Below are positions 24,655 through 33,498 of a DNA stretch of 64,000 nt, one piece after another (position 1 is the stretch's first letter; each line of letters begins with the position of its first letter). The notes beneath the pieces were generated by a model. The model was given only the letters and a program-made list of their open reading frames with translations. It was not told the origin of the DNA and did no database searches. The position numbers and the translations under genes are program-made. Source of the stretch: Piscinibacter sp. (GTDB taxonomy: Bacteria; Pseudomonadota; Gammaproteobacteria; Burkholderiales; Burkholderiaceae_C); contig JAGOAS010000017.1 in assembly GCA_017983795.1 (NCBI GenBank), positions 38,163 to 102,162 on the forward strand, in the 5' to 3' direction.

Positions 24655-26904
24655 ATGAGGGGCATCAAGGCACTGTTGGCGTTGTCATTGACGGGATTGC
24701 TCGCTGCCTGCGGCGGCGGCGGCAGCTCGACTGCCGAGCCCGATCCGGCGGTGGCCAAGGTCGAGATCCGCGAGACCGGCGCGCTGCTCACGGCGGCGGG
24801 GGCCAACCGGCAGCTGAGCGCCGTGGCTACCGATGCGCAAGGGCGTGTCGTCGACGTCGAGTTGACCTGGAGCTCGTCCAATGCCGCCGCGGTCGCGGTG
24901 GACGGCAAGGGCCAGATCACGGCCGCCGCTGGCACCGGCTCGGCACAGATCACCGCCGAGGCCAAGGGCGTGCGCTCGACCCCGCTGCTCGTGGCGGTGG
25001 TGACACCGCCCGCGGGTGCCATGCTGCTCACCGACGCCCAGATCGTCGGCGACCCGGTGGAGACCGACCCAAACGCCGCACCGAGCTTTGCCAACACCTA
25101 TCGCGTCGTGCTCAGCGGCATGGTCGCACCGGCGGTAGGCCAGTTGCTGATCAATACCGAGTCGAAGTCGGTGGCCGGTGAAGTGGTCGCCGTCGACAGC
25201 TCTGGCGGCACGCATACCGTCACGCTGAAGCTGGTGTCGGCTCGCGTGCTGTTTCCGAATCTGAACCTGAGCGAGACCTTCGACCTGTCGCGCGCGCCGG
25301 TGGAGTTCCCGGCCGAGCTGGCGGCGAAGTACGACATCACCCGCATCGGCAACACCTTCACCTTCACGCCCAGGCCTGGCGCGTTCGACGCGGCCACGCT
25401 GCGCGAACGTGCACTGGCGGCCACCGGCACTCGTGCGCTGCCGCCGTTCACCTCGTGCGACACGTCGATGACCTTCGCCGGCACCCCACTGCCGATCGCG
25501 CTCTCGGCGCCGCCGCTGTTCAGCATCACGATCAACCCGTCGCTCGACGTGCTGTACACGCCGGCCAACGGGCTCGAGCGCTTCGTCGTGCAGGCCGAAC
25601 CGGTGGTCAGGGTCGAAGGCGGGCTGAACGTGACCGCCGCCTTCGAAGGCAAGATCGACTGCAAGCTCGAGCTGTTCGTCTTTCGCGTGCCGGTGGGCGG
25701 TGCGCTGTCGCTGATCGTCGGCGGCCTGGTGCCGGTGGGCGTGGGGCTGGAGGCCGGCGGCAAGATCACCGTCGCGACGATGGGCATCGGCAGCAAGGTC
25801 GAGGCCAAGGCGAAGGCGCAGGTCGGGCTGGCGTGCCCGAACGGCGCGAACTGCGAGTTCGTGCGCTCGCTGGGCGACTTCGGTCTGACCTACACACCGA
25901 CCGTCGACCTGCCCAGCATCGGCGACATCCGCGTCGAGCCCACGCTGATGGCCTACGGCTACGTCAAGGCCGAGATCGGCAATCCGTTCCTGCGGCGGAT
26001 CCGCTTCGAGGCTTTCACCGCGCGCGCCGGCGGCAAGCTCGCCAGCAGCTTTGCGCCGATGATCAGCCAGATCGCCGACACCGGCTACAAGTCGGACTAC
26101 AAGGTCTCGCTGGAGGCCAGCGCCGGCGTCGGGGCGGACCTCGAAGGCGCGCTGAGCCTGCTGGGTTTGAGCGGCGTGTCGGCATTGGAACTGACGATCA
26201 GCAACGACATCGCCAAGTCGCCTTCGGCGACGGTCACGGCCAACCAGGTCACGTTCAGGGCCGGCGACACGGTGCGCTTCAACGTGCACGTCGACCCGGC
26301 AAGCAAGGACTTCTTCCCGGGCATCGGACCGTACAACATCAGGGAGGTGCTGCTGGTACGCAAGAACGGTCTGGACACAACGGTGGTTGGCAGCGCCACC
26401 GCAGCGGCCCCGCAGACCGAGTTCACGATCCCCTTCGCCGCCACGGACTTCGGCTCAACCAGCGAGTTCACCGCCTTCGTCGTGACGACGCTGATGCCGG
26501 CGCGGTTGGCGGCGCTCGAGCTGGGTCAGCCGGCAACCGTGGTGCTGCTGGAAGGCGATTGGCTGGCGGTCTGGACGTGCGTGCTCGACCATCCCGACGA
26601 TCCGCCGGGTTCGCCGTGCGACTGGTGGTATCGCCTCGACGTGACGCCGCGGGCCGTGACGAAGAACGCCAGCGGCGGCTTCGATCCCGTTCCCGGCCTG
26701 AGCGTCGCGGTCAACGGCGATGCCTGCATCGCGGCAACCGGCAGCGGCCAGACCACGGATGCGCAAGGGCGGTTCGCGATGTCGATGGCGCCGGCAAGCT
26801 TCGCCCCGTCGTGCTACGACGGCGGCAAGGTCCATCTCGTCCTGAGTGCGGAGGGTGGAGGCACGATGTTCGAGACCGACCTCAAGTTCGACCTGGAGGA
26901 TTGA
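24655..26904 (+). CDS. large Ig-like lipoprotein
   Basis: 749 residues. A lipobox LLAAC (Cys19) is followed by GGGGSS. Residues ~35-115 form a Big_2-type bacterial Ig domain (RQLSAVATDAQGRVVDVELTWSSSN, then TAAAGTGSAQITAEAKG). The long middle is beta-rich and lacks recognised motifs, and the C-terminal part has Cys-containing loops (VWTCVLDHPDDPPGSPCDWW). AGGAGA precedes the ATG. It is a probable outer-membrane surface protein, expressed from its own SARP-like promoter and therefore a likely member of the island A regulon. Confidence 0.8.
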   Translation: MRGIKALLALSLTGLLAACGGGGSSTAEPDPAVAKVEIRETGALLTAAGANRQLSAVATDAQGRVVDVELTWSSSNAAAVAVDGKGQITAAAGTGSAQITAEAKGVRSTPLLVAVVTPPAGAMLLTDAQIVGDPVETDPNAAPSFANTYRVVLSGMVAPAVGQLLINTESKSVAGEVVAVDSSGGTHTVTLKLVSARVLFPNLNLSETFDLSRAPVEFPAELAAKYDITRIGNTFTFTPRPGAFDAATLRERALAATGTRALPPFTSCDTSMTFAGTPLPIALSAPPLFSITINPSLDVLYTPANGLERFVVQAEPVVRVEGGLNVTAAFEGKIDCKLELFVFRVPVGGALSLIVGGLVPVGVGLEAGGKITVATMGIGSKVEAKAKAQVGLACPNGANCEFVRSLGDFGLTYTPTVDLPSIGDIRVEPTLMAYGYVKAEIGNPFLRRIRFEAFTARAGGKLASSFAPMISQIADTGYKSDYKVSLEASAGVGADLEGALSLLGLSGVSALELTISNDIAKSPSATVTANQVTFRAGDTVRFNVHVDPASKDFFPGIGPYNIREVLLVRKNGLDTTVVGSATAAAPQTEFTIPFAATDFGSTSEFTAFVVTTLMPARLAALELGQPATVVLLEGDWLAVWTCVLDHPDDPPGSPCDWWYRLDVTPRAVTKNASGGFDPVPGLSVAVNGDACIAATGSGQTTDAQGRFAMSMAPASFAPSCYDGGKVHLVLSAEGGGTMFETDLKFDLED

Positions 26905-26913
26905 AGCGAGGTC

Positions 26914-26941
26914 GCGCGCCGCCGCATTCGCCGCGGCGCGC
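26914..26941. terminator. GC-rich hairpin after the large lipoprotein gene
   Basis: A perfect 9-bp stem, GCGCGCCGC at 26914-26922 pairing with GCGGCGCGC at 26933-26941 across a 10-bp loop, begins ten bases after the stop codon. No T-run follows, so intrinsic termination is not certain. Confidence 0.5.
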
Positions 26942-26976
26942 ACTCCACAGGTGGCCGCGGCCTTCGCTTTACGCGG

Positions 26977-27008
26977 CAAACGCTGAACAAACGTGATGCA
27001 GCGGCTCG
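26977..27008 (+). promoter_or_regulatory. divergent copy of the heptamer pair
   Basis: CAAACGC at 26977-26983 and CAAACGT at 26988-26994 keep the 11-bp period and the TGAA spacer. The hexamer expected 8 bp further (GGCTCG, 27003-27008) is a poor -10. The site is close to the gene's ribosome site (GGAGG, 27017-27021). It may be a weak or alternative promoter, or an operator only. Confidence 0.5.
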
Positions 27009-27027
27009 CAGGAAATGGAGGCATGAC

Positions 27028-27582
27028 ATGAGGAAACCATCTTTCGCGTCTTTGGCGGGTGATCGTCGGTCGTGGCTGCAGGTGACAGCCGCGGCGGTGC
27101 TTGTTGCATGGCTCGCTTGGTCTGCAGTGCCATCCCGGGCCGCCACGAAACCGGACTGGACGGCTTTCAGCGCAACCTTGGCGGGCACGTTCAGCCTGTC
27201 TGGCGACGTCGGCAAATCGGTACTCTTCGCGGTGCAGGAGTCAGGGACAGGCAACGCCCAGGCCGCGCTTGTGTTCACGTACAGGCTGTCCGTGCTGCAA
27301 AACCTGGCGCACGTACCGTCGGGCTGCGGCCCGTCCAGTTCGAGCGCAGTGGACGGGTTCGGCGTGCTTTCGTTCACCGATGGCGACGTGACGTTGAGGC
27401 GTGTCGCAGGAACCTCGTGTTTCGCGTTTCCGACGATCAACGTCGAAGAGCAGTGGGTCGTCAGCAGCGGGACGGGACGCTACGTTGGCGCGAGCGGCGT
27501 TCTCTGGCGCCAGATGATCGGCGACGTGCGCTTCGGCAGCACGAGCGGAAGCCTGCAGGGCATGATCAAGTTCGTTCGGTGA
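27028..27582 (+). CDS. small exported protein, unknown
   Basis: 184 residues. A signal peptide with hydrophobic core VTAAAVLVAWLAWSAV is cut near SRAA (residue ~39). The mature part is beta-rich (SATLAGTFSLSGDVGKSVLFAVQ, GFGVLSFTDGDVTLRRV, GSLQGMIKFVR) with two Cys and recalls small calycin-like exported proteins, without a firm match. GGAGG precedes ATG 27028, and a divergent CAAACGC pair lies just upstream, linking it to the island A regulon. Confidence 0.7.
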   Translation: MRKPSFASLAGDRRSWLQVTAAAVLVAWLAWSAVPSRAATKPDWTAFSATLAGTFSLSGDVGKSVLFAVQESGTGNAQAALVFTYRLSVLQNLAHVPSGCGPSSSSAVDGFGVLSFTDGDVTLRRVAGTSCFAFPTINVEEQWVVSSGTGRYVGASGVLWRQMIGDVRFGSTSGSLQGMIKFVR

Positions 27583-27595
27583 GTGCGCGCCCGAC

Positions 27596-27629
27596 CGGCG
27601 GCGCGGCGGCCACGACTGTCGCGCCGCCG
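27596..27629. terminator. hairpin between convergent genes
   Basis: CGGCGGCGCG at 27596-27605 pairs perfectly with CGCGCCGCCG at 27620-27629. It lies between the plus-strand exported-protein gene and the minus-strand CBS gene, where a bidirectional terminator is expected. No T-run is visible. Confidence 0.5.
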
Positions 27630-27649
27630 CCTTCGGACCTTGGGGTTGG

Positions 27650-28090
27650 TCAGCCGAGATCGCCCGCGATGTAGTGCTCCAATTGATGGATGATGAATTC
27701 CTGCTCCGAGATGATGTCCTTCACCAGGTCGCCGATCGAGACCAAGCCGATCAGGTTGCCGCCGTCGACGACCGGAAGGTGACGCAGCCGTCGGTCTGTC
27801 ATCAGTGCCATGCATTCCTGGTTGGTGTGGTGCGGGTGCACGCATTGCACCGGCGCATGCATGATTTCGCGCGCCGCCGTTCGCTCGAACGACCGGCCGG
27901 ACTGCGCCATCTTGCGGGCGATGTCGCGCTCCGTCACGATGCCTACGACGCGCTCGGCTTCCACTACCAACAGCGCCCCGATGTTCTTGCGCTCCATCAG
28001 CGACGCAGCGTCCCGCACCGAGGTCATCGGATCGATGCTGTGCACTGACTGATCAGCCTTCGACTTGAGGATTTGCACGACGCTTTTCAT
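27650..28090 (-). CDS. CBS-domain protein
   Basis: 146 residues made of two CBS motifs: ~10-65 (HSIDPMTSVRDAASLMERKNIGALLVV, then VGIVTERDIARKM) and ~75-130 (MHAPVQCVHPHHTNQECMALMTDRRLRHLPVV, then LIGLVSIGDLVK). Stand-alone CBS pairs bind adenine nucleotides and act as energy or redox sensors in the cytoplasm. GGAGG precedes the ATG. The C-terminal helix SEQEFIIHQLEHYIAG is typical of this short CBS group. It stands alone here. Confidence 0.92.
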   Translation of the reverse strand: MKSVVQILKSKADQSVHSIDPMTSVRDAASLMERKNIGALLVVEAERVVGIVTERDIARKMAQSGRSFERTAAREIMHAPVQCVHPHHTNQECMALMTDRRLRHLPVVDGGNLIGLVSIGDLVKDIISEQEFIIHQLEHYIAGDLG

Positions 28091-28658
28091 GTTGCCTCCG
28101 GATGGTCGCGCGGCACGGGCCGACGATGATTTCCCCGTTGCCATACTGCGCCACGGGGCGCACGAAATCCAAGCAATCGCCGGGGCGTCCGGAACTGACC
28201 TCCGCTTGGGTCGCAGGGCGAACTGTCCACTGGGAGGGCGTGCCGCCACGGCATCGCAAGGCTGCGTCGGTCGTTTGAGCCGAAACAAGGAAATCGCCGC
28301 GCGCCGCGACGACAGTACTCCTCTGCAAGGCACGCGGGTCCTCGCGGCTGCGGCCGCGGCGTGCCGCGCCGCATCGACCCACGACTCGATCCGCTGCACC
28401 GCATGCTCACGCGACAACCTGATCGATCCATCCTCGCCGGCCGCCCCCGAATCGATCGGGCGACGGCGGCGCCGAACGCCGGCCCGACGCGCCGGCCGTC
28501 GGACGCACTCGATTTCCACGGCCCCCCGGCGCGACGCTGAGGCGCCGCGCGTCGCGCGGCGCTGCCGATCCGCGGTCGCCGTCCACGCACGGCAGTCGCC
28601 AAGTGCCCACGTGAGGCGGGTGATACCGCTTCTTCATCCCCTCTTTCGCATCGCCACC
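28091..28658. other. 568-bp stretch without a convincing gene
   Basis: Open frames exist on both strands but are Arg/Pro/Ala-rich with no coherent fold pattern. No tRNA, heptamer pair or long inverted repeat was seen. The left edge should hold the CBS gene promoter and the right edge the promoter of the radical SAM gene. Confidence 0.4.
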
Positions 28659-29834
28659 ATGGATGAACCGATCACGCTTCACCCCACGCAGGCGCCGGCC
28701 CGCGATCCCGCCGCCGACGCCATCGCTGGCCACCGCGTCGAACTCCAGCTGCTGACGACGCTGAAGTGCAACCTCAAGTGCACTTACTGCTCGCTCGGCG
28801 TCGGCGAGGTGCTGGGCTCGCAGACCGAGGTGCGCTACGGTATCGACGAGCTGGCGCGCTTCGCCGAGACGCACCTTGCGGGCAAGGAGGTCTACGTCAC
28901 CTTTTACGGGGGCGAGCCGACGCTCAACCGCTCGATGATGCAGCAGGTGATGGAGCGCTTCGCGCATTGGCGCTTCCAGCTACAGACCAACGGCACGCTG
29001 CTCGACGACGTGCCTGCAGGCGTGCTGGCGCGGCTGTCGAACGTGCTCGTCTCGATCGACGGCGGCGAACACATCACCGACGGCTACCGCGGCAAGGGCA
29101 TCTACCGCCAGGTGCTGAAGAACCTCGAGCGCGTGCACCGCCTGATCGGCGGCACCGTCACCGCGCGCGTCACCTGGGGCAACCCGGCGACGACCTTCGA
29201 GGAGCTCGACGCCCTGGTGGCCGACGGCTCGCCGTTCGATTACCTGTACTGGCAGTTCGTCGCCGACGAGATGTACGCCGGCGACTCGGTGGCGCGGCGC
29301 GAGCAGGTGCTGGTGCGGCTGATCGAGCGCTTCTTCGCGCGCACCGATCGGCTGTATCCGCTGATCCCGCTGATGGGCATCGTGCGCAACAAGCTGCTGC
29401 CGGGCCGCGCGCAGGAGCTGTACGGCGGACGCACGCAGTGCCGCGTGTCGTCGCACCTGCTCAACGTGATGCCCGACGGGCAGATCTATCCGTGCCCCGA
29501 CATGATGTACGTGCCGCAAATGCTGATGGGCAGCGTCAAGGGCAACTGGCTGAAACCGAGCCCGCTGCAGCACACCGACGCGATGCCGTGCCGCGACTGC
29601 GAGGCCTGCGCCTGGTGCCGCGGCAACTGCATGAAGAACCTGTACCTCGGCTACGTGAAGAACGACCTCAGGTACCGGCACAACGTGGTCGAGCCGATCT
29701 GCAGCCTCGTGCGCTTCGTCGGGCGCGAGATCGACCGCCACGACCCGCAGGCCTGGTTCGCCCGGCTGCCGGTGCCGCTGCGGCGGCAGCTCACCGACTG
29801 CGAGGTGTACGAGTACGTCGAGGTGATGCCGTGA
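28659..29834 (+). CDS. radical SAM/SPASM-type enzyme
   Basis: 391 residues. The radical SAM cluster motif is LKCNLKCTYC (Cys-x3-Cys-x2-Cys, ~residues 38-45), followed by FYGGEPTLN. A Cys-rich C-terminal part resembles a SPASM/twitch domain that binds extra Fe-S clusters: RTQCRVSS, YPCPDMMYV, MPCRDCEACAWCRGNCMKN and EPICSL. Such enzymes modify peptides or mature sulfatases; no sulfatase or obvious precursor peptide is adjacent. The start is ATG 28659 (MDEPITLHPTQ). It overlaps the MaoC-like gene by 4 bp (GTGA), implying a joint function. Confidence 0.88.
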   Translation: MDEPITLHPTQAPARDPAADAIAGHRVELQLLTTLKCNLKCTYCSLGVGEVLGSQTEVRYGIDELARFAETHLAGKEVYVTFYGGEPTLNRSMMQQVMERFAHWRFQLQTNGTLLDDVPAGVLARLSNVLVSIDGGEHITDGYRGKGIYRQVLKNLERVHRLIGGTVTARVTWGNPATTFEELDALVADGSPFDYLYWQFVADEMYAGDSVARREQVLVRLIERFFARTDRLYPLIPLMGIVRNKLLPGRAQELYGGRTQCRVSSHLLNVMPDGQIYPCPDMMYVPQMLMGSVKGNWLKPSPLQHTDAMPCRDCEACAWCRGNCMKNLYLGYVKNDLRYRHNVVEPICSLVRFVGREIDRHDPQAWFARLPVPLRRQLTDCEVYEYVEVMP

Positions 29835-30787
29835 GCCGCCATGCGCCACGCGACCGACCCGAGCGGCCGCCGACGGGGCCAGTTGCCGCGCAGGTGCGGC
29901 ACCTGCGGCGACCGCCCGACGCGCGACTGTTCATGGCGCGCGCGTTCCTGCCCAAGAAGAAGCACCGCCTCGAGCTGCCGGCCCTGACGCTGCGCCTGGC
30001 GCCTGCCGTTGCGCCCGCAGCCGACCTCGAGGCCTATCGGGTGCTGACGGGCCAGCGCGCCGGCACCGCTCTGCCGCTGGCCTGGCCTCAGGTGTGGGGC
30101 TTCCGGCTGCAGATGGCGCTGCTCACCGATCGGCGGTTTCCGCTGCCGATCTGGAGCGCGCTGCAGGTGCGCAACCGGCTGCTGCAGCACGAACGCCTGG
30201 CGGCCGCGGAACCCTATGCGATCACCGTGCAGCCCCACGCGCTGCGCCGTCTCGACAAGGGCGTGGAGGTCGACCTGCACTGCGCGCTGCACGACCGCCG
30301 CGATCGGTTGGTGTGGCAGAGCCTGAGCACGTTCTACTGGCGCGGCCGCGGCAGCACGCAGCCCGATGAGCCGTCCTTGCGCGCCGCGAGCCCGGTGCTC
30401 GACGCCGGCGCAGCCGAGGCCGGTCGCTGGCCGTCGGGCCAGGGTTCGGGCTGGCGATTCGGAGCGCTCACCGGCGACTACAACGGCCTGCACTGGAGCG
30501 ACCGCTACGCGCGCGTGTTCGGTTTTCGGCGTGCGTTCCACCATCCGCCGCGCATCGCCGGGCAATGCCTGGCCCACCTGGCGCTCGACAACGAGGCGCC
30601 ACGGCAGCAGCTCGATCTGTGGATCAAGGGCCCGGTGTTCTACGGCAGCGAGCTCGTGCTGCGCCGGCAACGTACCGGCGATGCCGAATTCTTCGCGCTG
30701 TATGTCGATGCCGATCCGCGAGCGGCCCTGGTCGGCCGTTGGGCACCCGCCGACGCCTCGATCGCGCTCGACGACCTGCGCGTGTAG
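29831..30787 (+). CDS. MaoC-like hot-dog fold protein
   Basis: 318 residues. The C-terminal half contains the MaoC/hydratase-2 signature DYNGLHWSDRYARVFGF near residue 220 (family pattern D-x-N-P-x-H, here with Gly for Pro), then HHPPRIAGQCLAHL. The N-terminal half (~60-190) looks like a degenerate second hot-dog domain, as in double-hot-dog dehydratases. The expected reaction is hydration of an enoyl thioester. The start is a GTG overlapping the radical SAM gene's stop. An in-frame ATG at 29933 is the alternative if the Arg/Pro-rich N-terminus is not translated. Confidence 0.75.
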   Translation: MSRHAPRDRPERPPTGPVAAQVRHLRRPPDARLFMARAFLPKKKHRLELPALTLRLAPAVAPAADLEAYRVLTGQRAGTALPLAWPQVWGFRLQMALLTDRRFPLPIWSALQVRNRLLQHERLAAAEPYAITVQPHALRRLDKGVEVDLHCALHDRRDRLVWQSLSTFYWRGRGSTQPDEPSLRAASPVLDAGAAEAGRWPSGQGSGWRFGALTGDYNGLHWSDRYARVFGFRRAFHHPPRIAGQCLAHLALDNEAPRQQLDLWIKGPVFYGSELVLRRQRTGDAEFFALYVDADPRAALVGRWAPADASIALDDLRV

Positions 30788-30854
30788 ACCGGCACGGCGG
30801 GTAACGTGATGACCTCGCCGACCTCGCCGGGCCCGGCCTCGGCGCCGCGCTCGT

Positions 30855-30941
30855 CGAGCCTGGCTCACCCGGTTGTCGCGGTGGCTGCCGCGGCCGCTCA
30901 CCGACCGCGAAGTGCACCACTACGTTGAGATGATGCTCCGA
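30855..30941 (+). pseudogene. remnant resembling the radical SAM protein's C-terminus
   Basis: This stretch encodes RAWLTRLSRWLPRPLTD followed by REVHHYVEMMLR. It lines up with the last residues of the radical SAM enzyme 1 kb upstream (QAWFARLPVPLRRQLTD, then CEVYEYVEVMP). The frame around it is Arg-rich and broken by stops, so only a fragment remains. It suggests an old tandem duplication of the radical SAM gene that later decayed. Confidence 0.55.
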
Positions 30942-30998
30942 TGCGCGGCGCCGCTGCCGCGCGCCTGCGCGACGACGCCGGCCTGCGGCGCGAGCCGC

Positions 30999-31382
30999 TC
31001 ACGGCGGCGGGCGCGCCGTGATCGCGTACTGCCCGCTCGCGGTGGCCACCGGCTGGCCGTCGCACATCACGCGCGACTCCAGGTGCGCCACCGTGCGGCC
31101 GAGTCGCACCACCGACGTCTCGCAGCGCAGCTCGCCGGCGCGCGCCGCCGCCAGGTAGCCAATCTGCGCGCTGATCGTCGTGCACGACTGGTCCGGCCGC
31201 AGCTGCGGATACACCGCCGCGCCCATGCCGGTGTCGGCCAGCGCGAACAGTACCGCGCCGTGCACGACGCCATGCGGGTTGAGGTGATGGGCGGCGATCG
31301 TCACGGTGCAGATGCTGTGGCCCGGTCGAGACTCGACGATGCGCAGGCCGATGTGATCGGCGAAGGCGTGGGTGGTGCTCAT
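30999..31382 (-). CDS. PaaI-type hot-dog thioesterase
   Basis: 127 residues with the single hot-dog fold of the 4HBT/PaaI group: LNPHGVVHGAVLFALADTGMG (~residues 35-55) carries the family's HG-rich catalytic turn, followed by ISAQIGYLAAARAGELRCET and VVRLGRTVAHLESRV. The expected role is hydrolysis of acyl- or aryl-CoA thioesters in the cytoplasm. The start is ATG 31382. It converges with the MaoC-like gene, also a hot-dog protein acting on thioesters. Confidence 0.88.
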   Translation of the reverse strand: MSTTHAFADHIGLRIVESRPGHSICTVTIAAHHLNPHGVVHGAVLFALADTGMGAAVYPQLRPDQSCTTISAQIGYLAAARAGELRCETSVVRLGRTVAHLESRVMCDGQPVATASGQYAITARPPP

Positions 31383-31461
31383 GGCGCATCGTCGCACGGT
31401 CGCGGACAAGCCTCCGTCGGGCGAACCGGCCTAGACGTCGCGCGCTGTTTGCCCGCGGGCC

Positions 31462-31955
31462 CTACATCGGCCGCTTCGCCAGCACCGCACGCGTGCTCGA
31501 CACCGAGACGCCCTGGCCGAGCCGGCCGCTGGTGCCCACTCCCAGCCCATGCCCTGGCCGGCGGCGCTGACGCCGCAGCCGTGCTCGGTGCCGGCGCTCA
31601 ACGTGGCGGCACTCACGGGAAGACCGAAGGGACCGATGATCTGCGCCGGCGTCGGCGACGCGAGTTCACTCAGGTGCCGTCGCCGAGCTGCCCCACATTG
31701 TTGTGGCATCCGGCCGTCGATCGTGACCGCGCAGGTGTGGTTGTATCCGGTGCTGACCTGCTTGTAGGGACGGCCGCCCGCCACGGCCGAGGGGACCCCG
31801 GCCATGTTGTCCACGACACCCGCGTTGGATGCCGGAATCAACGTCGGGCGGACCCAGCGTGGATCGGGTGTCTGTTGCCACGACAGCATTTCGCCGTCGC
31901 GACCCAGCCCGAGCACCACGACGCCGGGCCGGCGCACCAGCGGCGCCGGCCGCAT
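31462..31955 (-). pseudogene. RCC1-repeat protein, frameshifted and truncated
   Basis: The stretch encodes RCC1-type repeats in shifting frames. Around 31740 one frame reads GYNHTCAVTIDGRM; the next reads CHNNVGQLGDGT; the first frame then resumes with LSELASPTPAQIIGPFG. Near 31550 GTEHGCGVSAAGQGM is followed in another frame by GVGTSGRLGQGV and ends AVLAKRPM at a TAG (31462-31464). At least three frame changes are needed, and the 5' end is missing. RCC1 repeats form beta-propellers, often in exported proteins. It lies directly downstream of the island B operon. Confidence 0.75.
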
Positions 31956-31962
31956 TGCAGCC

Positions 31963-33498
31963 TCATCGCCTCAGCGGCCTGCACGCGGCCACCAGCCGCC
32001 GCGCCCGCAAGGCCTCGCAGCGCTCGAAGCCCATTGACGTCGCGCAGACGAAGCGCAGCTCGCCGTCGCGCTCGCTGCACGACAGCGACGCCAAGTCACG
32101 CCGCAGCTGCGCATTCGGCACCTGCGCTACCGGCAGCTGGAGAGGGGAACGCACCGGCGACACGTCGAGTTTCGGCGGCTCGTGCCCGGCGCGGGCCGGC
32201 GATGCATTGAACCTCGGCAGCGGGTCGACTTTCGACGGCACCACGTTCATCGCCGGCGTGCCGGCGATCGACGCGACGAGTCCGCAGCTCTGCCCCACAG
32301 TGGACATGAACGGCTTGCACAGCGCATGCGCCTGCTGCGACGGGCAGCCCAGGTTAGGGCAGATGCTGCCGACCAGCTTGGCGTCGCGGAAGGCCTGCGC
32401 GAACGCCGACTGGTTGGCCTGCCAGAACGTGTTCTTGCACCAGTTGAAGAGCGTGTCGAGCTTGAGCGCCGCGGCCTGCGCGGCATGGGCATTGACCCAG
32501 CGCGTCACGTGCGAGTAGCCGAGCGTCGAGAAGCGCTGGTTGCAGTACAGCGGTACCGACGAGGATGGCAGCTTCTTCGTGTCGCCCTTGTAGCGCGACC
32601 ACGCATCGGCTGCGGCAAGGTGGATCGAGCCCGCGATGTTGAACTGCTGGCGCTCCTTGATCAGCTCGGGCATGACGACCTGGGCCATGTGCTCCGACCA
32701 CACCGTGTCGAGCGCCTTGTCGAACACGCCGGCCGCGGTCTGGATGTCACCGGCGGCGTAACCCTGCGCCTTGGCCTGCACGCTGATCGCGTCGACCAGC
32801 TTGGCGAGCGCCCACAGGTCCTCCGACTCGATCGCGATCAGCCCGTCGGGTTTCAGGCGCGGCGCGAAGAACTTCTCGTACGCGAGCTGCGACTTCGGCT
32901 TCTTGGGCGCGCTGCCGCCGCCGCAGCCGCCGAAGACCTGGCCGAGCGACGCGCAGTAGGCGCCCTTGGCTGCCCCGTAGCCCGTCTCGCCGACATCGGC
33001 GAAGAACTCGGCCACCTGCTTGCCCCCGGCATAGACGTCCTTGGCCAGCTCGACGATCTCGGCGACGATGGCGCAGGCGTCGGCGCCACCGAGCAGCACC
33101 TGCACGACGGCGCAGGTGGCCGCGGCACCGAGGTGATAGGCCACGCCCCAGTAGTCGTGCCCCCGGTAGGCGATGTAGGCATCGACCCCCTGCCAGAACG
33201 ACGACGGAATGCCGGCTTCGTTCGATGCCTTCTTGCCCAGCGGCGTGTCGTGAAACTTGTCGACGCAGACGACCGGGTCGACCTTGCCGTCGGCCAGGCA
33301 GTTGAACAGGCCCTTGGATGCCTTCAGATCCGCCGCGGCGACCGGCAGCGTGTTGGGCGGCGCGGCGTGCTCGATCTTCGCGTAATCGGAAATGAAGCTG
33401 TCGAGCGTGTCGGCGCGTGCCGGCAGCGACGCCAGCGCGGCCAGCACCAGCACCGTGCCCCAGCGCAGCGCGTCGGCGGTCCCGAACCGGCCGCTCAT
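31963..33498 (-). CDS. exported Cys-containing alpha-helical protein, unknown
   Basis: 511 residues. The signal peptide (WGTVLVLAALASLPARA) is cut near residue 29. The mature part is mostly helical with paired Cys (LFNCLADGKVDPVVCVDKF, AATCAVVQVLLGGADACAIV, GSICPNLGCPSQQAHALC), a Gly/Lys-rich break GGCGGGSAPKKPK near 200, and a C-terminal polar region. Its ATG overlaps the upstream gene's stop (ATGA). It is the last intact gene of the island B operon. Function and family not recognised. Confidence 0.75.
   Translation of the reverse strand: MSGRFGTADALRWGTVLVLAALASLPARADTLDSFISDYAKIEHAAPPNTLPVAAADLKASKGLFNCLADGKVDPVVCVDKFHDTPLGKKASNEAGIPSSFWQGVDAYIAYRGHDYWGVAYHLGAAATCAVVQVLLGGADACAIVAEIVELAKDVYAGGKQVAEFFADVGETGYGAAKGAYCASLGQVFGGCGGGSAPKKPKSQLAYEKFFAPRLKPDGLIAIESEDLWALAKLVDAISVQAKAQGYAAGDIQTAAGVFDKALDTVWSEHMAQVVMPELIKERQQFNIAGSIHLAAADAWSRYKGDTKKLPSSSVPLYCNQRFSTLGYSHVTRWVNAHAAQAAALKLDTLFNWCKNTFWQANQSAFAQAFRDAKLVGSICPNLGCPSQQAHALCKPFMSTVGQSCGLVASIAGTPAMNVVPSKVDPLPRFNASPARAGHEPPKLDVSPVRSPLQLPVAQVPNAQLRRDLASLSCSERDGELRFVCATSMGFERCEALRARRLVAACRPLRR

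Noticed and set aside
30808-30924. Short ATG-initiated frame that might be a precursor peptide for the radical SAM enzyme
   Set aside because: No ribosome site, no Cys or core-like pattern, and another frame of the same DNA shows a clear radical SAM remnant.
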